Positions 36,468-43,421 of a stretch of 64,000 nucleotides of DNA are shown here, one piece after another. The notes under the pieces are model-generated. The model did not search any database and was not told the origin of the DNA. It saw nothing but the letters and a program-made list of their open reading frames with translations. Position 1 is the first letter of the stretch. The number at the start of each line of letters is the position of its first letter. Source of the stretch: JANXQG01 sp964615095. Lineage in GTDB: Bacteria; Planctomycetota; Planctomycetia; Pirellulales; Thermoguttaceae. The translations under genes and the position numbers were made by a program. The stretch is from assembly GCA_964615095.1 (NCBI GenBank), contig CAZTPX010000040.1, positions 1 through 64,000 on the forward strand. The letters run 5' to 3'.

Positions 36468-36917
36468 CTTATCTTTGCCGACCTTGAAGGCCTTGCTGAA
36501 GGCCTTGCTGCCGAAGACCATTTCGATCTGTTTATCCGGCTTGGCGGTGGTGACCTTTGCCTTGCACTTGTCGCAGCAGAACTGCACATCGACGCCGGCC
36601 ACGTTGACCTTCGTCGACGCGTCCAGGTCTCCTCCCGTCAATGGACAGTCGGTCTGCTTGGCCTGACCGCTGGCGGCCAGTTGCAGATTGGCTTTCGTGA
36701 CAAACTTGGCATTATCTGCGTCGAACTTCGCCTTGCACTTCGTGCAGCAGAAGCAGACCTTGCCACCGCCGAAAGCGGATGACACCGACTTGTCGATCGA
36801 CTGGCCCGATACTGGGCATAGCAACTTGGCTGACGAATCGGCCTTGTCCGCCGAAAAGGCAACGGCCGCCGCCAGCAACAAACTCAATCCAAGACCTGCA
36901 AGCAATAATGTTCTCAT
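36465..36917 (-). CDS. Secreted protein with duplicated metal-binding CxxC motifs
   Basis: 150 residues. The ATG at 36917 follows GGAG and starts a signal peptide (MRTLLLAGLGLSLLLAAAVA-FSAD). Two similar halves each contain a CP-x-(S/T)-G motif (LCPVSGQSID, DCPLTGGDLD) and then FCC-x-KCKAK (VCFCCTKCKAKFD, VQFCCDKCKAKV). This resembles YHS/TRASH-type small metal-binding domains, so it probably binds copper or another soft metal in the periplasm. The internal duplication is plain. No transporter or regulator of metals lies next to it. Confidence 0.78.
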   Translation of the reverse strand: MRTLLLAGLGLSLLLAAAVAFSADKADSSAKLLCPVSGQSIDKSVSSAFGGGKVCFCCTKCKAKFDADNAKFVTKANLQLAASGQAKQTDCPLTGGDLDASTKVNVAGVDVQFCCDKCKAKVTTAKPDKQIEMVFGSKAFSKAFKVGKDK

Positions 36918-37078
36918 GATAGAACTCCGGAAAACGGGTGGAAACAAAAAGGCGAGACTTCGTATCCTATAATAGGTTCCCGGCGAGATCGCAGTCAATA
37001 GGCGCGTGCGGGTTTTGGATGCTGTCGGAGCCCGGGAAACGATGTCAGGCTGGGAAAGCCAGCCCTACGGGTGAAATC

Positions 37079-39058
37079 TTATGCTCCGTCCAGGGCCTTG
37101 ACGATCTTGTCAACGTCGAACACGCAGCCGCCCCAAGCGCCGCCGCCGAGGCGCTGCAGCGCGGCCCAAAGCCGCGTCTGGGGAGGCAACTTCGGGTCGG
37201 CAGACAGATTGGGATGGGCCGGGCGTTCGGCCAGCAAGCGGGCGGCCTGCTGCGGGCTCAATTCCTGCCCCACATCGCCGACCAGGTCGACACGGCCTTC
37301 GAGTTTTGTTCGGTCGATAACGATGCGGATGCGGTCACCGTCGCGGAGCTTGCCCAGCGGCCCTCCGGCCAAGGCCTCGGGCGCAACCAGGCCGATGCAG
37401 GCCCCCGTGCTCACGCCGGAGAAACGCGCGTCGGTGACCACCGCCACCTCGTGCCCCCAGGAGAGATATCGCAGCGCGGAAGTGATTTGGTAGATTTCCT
37501 CCATGCCGGACCCCAGCGGTCCGCGCCCCATTAGCACGAGCACGTCGCCGGGGCGAATCGGCCGGTCGCCTTGGCCTTTCACGGCGGCCACCGCGTCGGG
37601 CTCGCGGACAAAGACGCGGGCGGGCCCCTGCATGCGGTAGACGCCATCGGCGCCAAGCGCGCGCGGATCGATGGCCGTGCTCTTGATGACCGAGCCCTCC
37701 GGCGCCAGGTTGCCGCGGGGGAAGCAGACGGTGCTGGTCATGCCCAGCCGGGCGGCGCGCTCGGGCGAAAGGATCACGTCGTCCGGGTCGATCCCGTCGC
37801 AGCGGCGGAGCGTCTGCCGCATCGCCTTCCGCCGCGGCGAGCCCTCCCACCACGTCAACACCTGGCCGAGCGTCTGCCCGGTGACAGTCATCGCGTCCAA
37901 TTCCAAGAGCCCCAGGTCGCGAAGACGCAGCATAACTTCCGGCACGCCGCCAGCCAGGTAAGCGCGGATCGTGGGGTGGTTGGCCGGGCCGTTAGGCAAC
38001 ACGTCGACCAGGCGCGGCACGCGGCGATTGACGTCCGTCCAATCGTCCAGCGTCGGACGCCGCAAGCCGGCGGAGAAAGCCACGGCTGGCAGGTGGATTA
38101 CGAGGTTGGTCGATCCGCCTACGGCGGCGAAGACGGCCATCGCATTGCGGATCGACGCCTCGGACAGGACATCGCGCGTGCGCATGCCGCGGGCGTCCAG
38201 GGCCACCAGGGCCGTGGCGCTCCGCCGCGCCATATCGAGCCAAACGGCTTGCCCCGAAGGCGCCAGCGCGGAATGCGGCAACGCCAGACCGAGCGCCTCG
38301 CCTACCACCTGCGCCGTGGCGGCCGTGCCAAGAAAATGGCAACCGCCGCCAGCCGAGGCGCACGCTCGGCAGCCCCGCTCGGCGGCCTCTTCCAGGCCCA
38401 GTTCCCCGCGGGCAAACCGCGCGCCGACCGACTGGATCTTGGCCGTGTCTTCACCCTGCTCGGAGGGCAACATCACGCCGCCTGGCACCAGCACACAGGG
38501 CAGATCACCGAGGCCGGCCAGGGCCATCATCATGGCCGGCAAGCCCTTGTCGCAAGTTGCCACGCCGAGCACGCCTCGGGCTGTCGGCAGCGAACGGGCC
38601 AGTCGGCTGAAAATGGCGGCCGCGTCGTTGCGATAGGCGAGACTGTCAAACATGCCGGGCGTTCCCTGAGTGCGGCCGTCGCACGGGTCGGTGCAATGTC
38701 CGGCGTATGGCACGCCGCCCAGCCGCCGCAGTTCACCAGCCGCCTCGCGGAGGGCCATGCCCAGCTCCCAATGGCCCGTGTGATATCCCAGGGCGATGGG
38801 CGATCCGTCGTCGGCGCGTATTCCCCCCAGCGTGCTTAGCATGGCGTAGTGCGGCCCAGCTACCTTCTCGACGGCCCAGCCCATGCCCGCGTCCTGGCTC
38901 ATGCCGAAGACAGGCCCGCTCGGTTGCTCGCGGAGCATCTCGGCAGTCAACGGCAAGCGACCTTGCGGGCCCGGCCCATGGGTCACCACGTCGTAGAGCG
39001 AAGGATCGTCCGAATCGAGAATTTCGGCAAGGCTGGGCAAGCCTGGAGCAGTGGTCAT
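37079..39058 (-). CDS. yjhG: YjhG/YagF-type sugar-acid dehydratase (IlvD/Edd superfamily)
   Basis: 659 residues, close to the 650-660 of the YjhG/YagF branch and longer than IlvD (about 560-615). The start follows AGGAG. The superfamily cysteines for the iron-sulfur cluster appear in CTDPCDGRTQG, GVATCDKGLP and CRACASAGGGCHFLG. The C-terminal VVTDARFSGVSTGACIG motif is also conserved. The reaction expected is dehydration of a pentonate such as D-xylonate to the 2-keto-3-deoxy acid. A DapA-family aldolase, the usual next enzyme, is at 27453. Substrate is inferred from family only. Cytoplasmic; apparently monocistronic. Confidence 0.88.
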   Translation of the reverse strand: MTTAPGLPSLAEILDSDDPSLYDVVTHGPGPQGRLPLTAEMLREQPSGPVFGMSQDAGMGWAVEKVAGPHYAMLSTLGGIRADDGSPIALGYHTGHWELGMALREAAGELRRLGGVPYAGHCTDPCDGRTQGTPGMFDSLAYRNDAAAIFSRLARSLPTARGVLGVATCDKGLPAMMMALAGLGDLPCVLVPGGVMLPSEQGEDTAKIQSVGARFARGELGLEEAAERGCRACASAGGGCHFLGTAATAQVVGEALGLALPHSALAPSGQAVWLDMARRSATALVALDARGMRTRDVLSEASIRNAMAVFAAVGGSTNLVIHLPAVAFSAGLRRPTLDDWTDVNRRVPRLVDVLPNGPANHPTIRAYLAGGVPEVMLRLRDLGLLELDAMTVTGQTLGQVLTWWEGSPRRKAMRQTLRRCDGIDPDDVILSPERAARLGMTSTVCFPRGNLAPEGSVIKSTAIDPRALGADGVYRMQGPARVFVREPDAVAAVKGQGDRPIRPGDVLVLMGRGPLGSGMEEIYQITSALRYLSWGHEVAVVTDARFSGVSTGACIGLVAPEALAGGPLGKLRDGDRIRIVIDRTKLEGRVDLVGDVGQELSPQQAARLLAERPAHPNLSADPKLPPQTRLWAALQRLGGGAWGGCVFDVDKIVKALDGA

Positions 39059-39690
39059 TGGAAAAATCTCCTGGGGGAAGAGCCGACCTCGTTAACGTCT
39101 TTCCGTTATATAGGCGGCCTGGCCCGAAAGAAAGTCCCGGGCAGTCATGACGCTACATTCTGGCCGCCGCAGGGAACGCCGGTCCACTATGACCAGCTCG
39201 ACATTTCCGGCACGGCCACCCTCAACGGCACAAGCAGGTAGAGCCTAGCGTCCCCATAGAGTATAATGTGTTCCCAAGTCCCACGCAGAAAAACGCCCCC
39301 GGCCCAAAGCGTCTGGACTGGGGAAGTTCTCGATTACAACTCGACTGCATTTTCTCATCACCCGACTAGACGAAGTGAACTGGCCCGTATACAGTTATTG
39401 TTGATAAAAGGCCAGAATCCGAAAGGCCGGTGTGCCGTGAATGTGAAGCCGGGGTAGTCTGGCCCTAGCCGCTGGTCGGCCCCAGAAGGTTCCCACCCCA
39501 CTCTCGGCCGTGCCGTCGCGATCACCCTTAGCTTTCGAAAAAAAGCCTGAATCTCACTCGCGCAGGCTCGCTCGTGTATCCGGACTGTGGACAGGCGTTA
39601 TGGTTCCTATTAAACTTGACCGTATCGCACCCCAAGCTTTGACGGATTGATTGCACCACGTTCCGGACGATCAAGAGGGAGACCCACATC
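39059..39690. other. Divergent spacer with a possible beta-repeat protein tail
   Basis: On the + strand, just before 39241, a frame reads TPVHYDQLDISGTATLNGTS-R-stop, which resembles the YDQLxVxGxxxLxG strand near the C-terminus of autotransporter-type proteins; it may be a remnant. TATAAT at 39262-39267 lacks a good -35. Otherwise nothing is recognisable. Confidence 0.35.
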
Positions 39691-42093
39691 GTGACGCGAA
39701 TTGGTTTCATCGATCGCGCCTTGATCCTGCTGACAAGCACGCTCGTTACGGCCACCGTCGCGGCCTGGCCTCGCCCGGCGCAGTCTTCTGACAAGCTAGG
39801 CTCCGCGCCGCTGCGGACGATTGGTCTGGATGCCGCAGAGCCGGTGGCGGAGGGGAGCTTGAAAACGACCTTCGGCCGCGACGGCCTGTCCTCACTGAGC
39901 TACCACGGTGCGGAGCTGCTGGTCAAAGGCCCGGCCAGAGTACGCTACACGCCCCAAAAGCCCGATGGCTCTCCAGCGACCTTCTTAGAGGACAAAGACC
40001 AGCACCGGAAGGTTGAGGGCGACACGATCACCCGCGAGTACGAGGGCCTGACCATCGTCATGACCGCTCGGCAAAAGAAAAACGTCCTCCGCTTGGAAGT
40101 CACCTTCAAGAACACCAAAGACCGGGCGCTGACCGACGTCGGTTTCCAGCCTCTCACCGTCCAGTTCCCCAGGCGACCGAAAGGCGGACGGTGGAAGTGG
40201 GGCTACACGGTAACCACCGACAACGAGGGCGAGCCGGGCGTCGTGGCCGCCGACTGGGGCGACGCCAAGTTGGTCGCCTGCTGCGACGAGGTCGAGCGGC
40301 CCGTCACCTTCGGCTTCGAAGGCAATTATGGCAACGGGGCACACAACGCCCTGAGCATTGGTCTGGCCAAACTCGGCGCCGGTGAGAAGCGCACGTACCA
40401 TTTCTCACTGCGGTTCGGCGGCCCCGATGCCGACACAATTGGGATGGCGCGGGACGTTTACGAGCAATTTGCCAAAGTCTACCCGGACAAGCTCAACTGG
40501 CCCGACCGTCGGCCAATTGGCGCGCTGTTTCTCTGCCGCTCCGCCAGCAAGTGGACCACCAACCCCCGCGGCTGGTTCAACGACGAGAAACTGGACGTCA
40601 CCACGCCGCTTGGACGCCAGGTATTCCGTGACCGGCTGATGAGGTACGCCGAGGCGTCCGTCGCGGTGTTGAAGGACGTGGGCGCGCAGGGCATGATTCT
40701 CTGGGACCCCGAGGGCCAGGAGATGCCACATGCGATTTCGTATCTGGGCGATCCGCGCATAATCCCGCAGGCCGCGCCCGAGATGGACGCCGTAGCCGAC
40801 GAGTTCTTCCGGAAGTTCCGCGCCGCCGGGCTGAAGGTCGGCGTCTGCATCCGGCCCTCCAGGATCGTATCCAACCATAAGGGCGGTTGGGACCATGTTC
40901 AGGTCGACGATCATGTGGCCGAGCTGGCCGATAAGATCGCCTACGCCAAGAGGCGCTGGGGCTGCACGATCTTCTACATGGACACCAACGTCAAGTGGGA
41001 GAAGGGCATGTGGCAGGGCAACTCCTGGCTCCTGCCTAGCGCGGATCTCCACAAGTTGACCGCGCTCCATCCCGACGTGCTCATCTTCCCCGAGTTCGGC
41101 CGGTATGGTTACTGGGGATGCTGCATGCCGTACGCCGAGTTGCGTGGCGGCTCTGTCCGCACTTCGGACGCGATCCGTGCCGCCTATCCTCGTGCGGGGA
41201 GCACCCTGGCCGTGGGGGACGGTGACTATCTGGGCCACTGGGACGGCTTGCTCGAAGGGGCGATCGGCGGCGACATTCACCTGTTCCGCGGCTGGTTCGG
41301 CGAACCGCTCAATCAGCTTGTGAAGCGGCTCTACCAGGAAGCCGATTACGTGCGCAGGGCGCGAAGCGCGCATCCGGGCGAGCGGCCAGTGACCGAGGCC
41401 TTGGCCGCGAAGGACCCATTGACCCGCTGGCTGGCCCTGAATCGCGTCAAGGCCGGCGACAGCGCCGCCTGCACCGAGATCGTGCGTCTGCTGCCTGGAG
41501 AGCAGGATTGGGTCGTGCAGAAGAAGATGATCGAGGTGCTCGGGGCCTCCGCGGATGCGGCGTCGGTGTCAGTCTTGGTCCCGCTGGTAAGAGATCGAGC
41601 ACGCGGCCTCGATCATTTCGCTGCGGCCACCCTCGGTAGGTTAGGCACGCCGGCTGGCCGTGCGCTTATTGAGCTTGCGACTGATAAAGACCCAGAGGTG
41701 GCGGAGAAGGCGCTTGTTGCCCTGGGCGAGAACGTGGAGCCGAAGGGCCTGTCCGTGCTGCTGGCGCTAGCCGATAGTCCGAATGTGGCCGTGCGCCGTG
41801 CGGCCATCCGGGCCTTAGGCGTGCATCGCTCGCCGGAGAGTCTGGCCAAGTTGGTCTTGCTGCTGAGGGAGACGGACAAGGACGTGCTGATGGCCGCCTG
41901 TGCCGCGCTTGGCCGGCAGAAGGACAGGACCGCCGTCAAGCCTCTGGTGGAGCTAATCGAGCGATCGGTTACATCGCTGCACGACAACGACGTGCGCATG
42001 GCTAGCGGCGATGCCTTGGAAGCGATCACGGGGCTGGAATACGGACCGTTCGAGCGGGCTTGGCGGACGGCGCTGGATGCCGGGAAGCTGTAA
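39691..42093 (+). CDS. Secreted TIM-barrel-like protein with C-terminal HEAT repeats
   Basis: 800 residues from a GTG preceded by GAGGGAG. The leader LILLTSTLVTATVAAWPRPA directs export. Residues about 40-260 form a beta-sandwich. About 270-560 look like a glycosidase-type barrel (GAQGMILWDPEGQE, GLKVGVCIRPSR, GCTIFYMDTNVKWEKG, LHPDVLIFPEFGRYG). From about 575 run HEAT-type helical repeats (VVQKKMIEVLGAS, ALVALGENV, AACAALGRQKD). The barrel recalls enzymes acting on polysaccharides, but I cannot name a family. HEAT repeats probably mediate protein contacts. It has no close operon partner. Confidence 0.8.
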   Translation: MTRIGFIDRALILLTSTLVTATVAAWPRPAQSSDKLGSAPLRTIGLDAAEPVAEGSLKTTFGRDGLSSLSYHGAELLVKGPARVRYTPQKPDGSPATFLEDKDQHRKVEGDTITREYEGLTIVMTARQKKNVLRLEVTFKNTKDRALTDVGFQPLTVQFPRRPKGGRWKWGYTVTTDNEGEPGVVAADWGDAKLVACCDEVERPVTFGFEGNYGNGAHNALSIGLAKLGAGEKRTYHFSLRFGGPDADTIGMARDVYEQFAKVYPDKLNWPDRRPIGALFLCRSASKWTTNPRGWFNDEKLDVTTPLGRQVFRDRLMRYAEASVAVLKDVGAQGMILWDPEGQEMPHAISYLGDPRIIPQAAPEMDAVADEFFRKFRAAGLKVGVCIRPSRIVSNHKGGWDHVQVDDHVAELADKIAYAKRRWGCTIFYMDTNVKWEKGMWQGNSWLLPSADLHKLTALHPDVLIFPEFGRYGYWGCCMPYAELRGGSVRTSDAIRAAYPRAGSTLAVGDGDYLGHWDGLLEGAIGGDIHLFRGWFGEPLNQLVKRLYQEADYVRRARSAHPGERPVTEALAAKDPLTRWLALNRVKAGDSAACTEIVRLLPGEQDWVVQKKMIEVLGASADAASVSVLVPLVRDRARGLDHFAAATLGRLGTPAGRALIELATDKDPEVAEKALVALGENVEPKGLSVLLALADSPNVAVRRAAIRALGVHRSPESLAKLVLLLRETDKDVLMAACAALGRQKDRTAVKPLVELIERSVTSLHDNDVRMASGDALEAITGLEYGPFERAWRTALDAGKL

Positions 42094-42304
42094 ACGGTTG
42101 CCTTCGCGTCCATCCCGCCCTCTGCATCCCGCCGGCCTGTCCCCACACATTTTGCTCCGCTGAGCAAAATCCCAAGCCGGCCAGCCAGCACAGGCCGCTC
42201 CGATCGTTCGTTGATCGGGTCCGTAGCGGGCCGCGGGACGTTGCTGGGGGTCTTGGCGTCCAGGTTGACCCCAGAGCCGCCCTGTCCGCCGAGGTCGCTT
42301 GCCC

Positions 42305-43297
42305 CTACTTCTTCTCACGAAACTTGCGAGCGAACTCCGCGTCTTCTTCCAGGGTAAATCCCCAAGCGCCGCGGGGCGTGGCAAACGAATCGACCAAGCG
42401 GGTCTTGCCGGTATAAATGTTGTTCGTTGAACTCGACGTGACGTACACTTCTCGACCGTCGGGCCGACGGAGCCAGCCTTCCATTTCGCTGTGCGGGCGG
42501 TAAACGATCTTGCGAATGCGGGCGTCTTCGAGCTTCCTTGCGATCACCGCCTTTTCCAGGTTGAACACATCGAGTTGCCAGCCCAATCCGGCCACCACGT
42601 TTTGCACACAGGTCAGCTCACCACGCGCGCCGTCCCAGAAGAGATTCTGATTGAACGGCCCGCAAGGAATCGTGGCCACACATACTCCGGGGGCCGACGA
42701 ACGCCTGGCCTCGACCAGCAACTTCGGATCGTAGAGCCGCACCGCGGGATGCACATCGCCATAATCGGCCGTGGCAAGCAGAAGGTGCCCCTTGAGGGTC
42801 ACATATTCGGGCCGGCAGCCGTTGACTGCCGCGTCGTCGCGGATCGTAGCCAGCACGGCCGAGTTGAGGTTGCCGTCCTTGAAGGCGCGGTCCCAATCCA
42901 GCTTATAGATCGTTGCCACCTTATTGACAGTGTCTCCTAAGAAACAGCCGGATTCGGGGTCCCAGGCCAGCCCGGTCGGATGCACAAGGACAGGCTTGCC
43001 GTTGCGGGCCAGCCAGACATCGCGGCCCGTCGGCTTCAGGTCAAGCGTATATTCGCGAATGATGCCGACGCGCGGCTTGGCCAGGTAGACGTCGCCGTAG
43101 AAGTAGAGATGATTCTGGCGGAAGCTGACGCCTTGCGCCGCGCCAAGTTGCGGGTCACTGGCGGTTTGCATTTCGTCGATCGTGGCGTTGCCTTTCCAAT
43201 CGGCATCGACCGGCGGCTGGGCCAGCAAACTCGACGAAAGCGCCAGCGACAAGACAAGTGGCGCGAAACAAGTGGCAATCTTGTTGATGGTTTTCAT
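42305..43297 (-). CDS. Secreted beta-propeller-like protein
   Basis: 330 residues, GGGGAG before the ATG, signal peptide ending SSSLLAQ. Repeated strands such as HPTGLAWDPESGCFLGDT, YVTLKGHLLLATADYGDV and GREVYVTSSSTNNIYTG have the look of an NHL/SMP-30-like propeller. No catalytic motif was identified. It is divergent from the triheme cytochrome gene, with 124 bp between starts, so the two may share control; a joint role in the periplasm is possible but unproven. Confidence 0.75.
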   Translation of the reverse strand: MKTINKIATCFAPLVLSLALSSSLLAQPPVDADWKGNATIDEMQTASDPQLGAAQGVSFRQNHLYFYGDVYLAKPRVGIIREYTLDLKPTGRDVWLARNGKPVLVHPTGLAWDPESGCFLGDTVNKVATIYKLDWDRAFKDGNLNSAVLATIRDDAAVNGCRPEYVTLKGHLLLATADYGDVHPAVRLYDPKLLVEARRSSAPGVCVATIPCGPFNQNLFWDGARGELTCVQNVVAGLGWQLDVFNLEKAVIARKLEDARIRKIVYRPHSEMEGWLRRPDGREVYVTSSSTNNIYTGKTRLVDSFATPRGAWGFTLEEDAEFARKFREKK

Positions 43298-43355
43298 GGA
43301 TGATCTCCCCTGTGTAATCCCTGAAACACACCAGTGAACCAGAGAATGTTCTCGC

Positions 43356-43390
43356 TGTCAATTGACAACAGCTCGGTACTCCAGCACAAT
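43356..43390 (+). promoter_or_regulatory. Promoter candidate with overlapping 12-bp palindrome
   Basis: TTGACA (43362-43367), a 17-bp spacer and CACAAT (43385-43390, 4 of 6 matches), 31 bp before the ATG of the triheme gene. TGTCAATTGACA at 43356-43367 is a perfect palindrome overlapping the -35 box, a natural operator position in this divergent spacer. Confidence 0.45.
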
Positions 43391-43421
43391 AGTTGAACAT
43401 CTAACCACACAGGTGGTAGCC

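Noticed and set aside
37571..38839. 422-codon + strand frame over the dehydratase gene
   Set aside because: The opposite strand is an unmistakable IlvD/Edd family enzyme.
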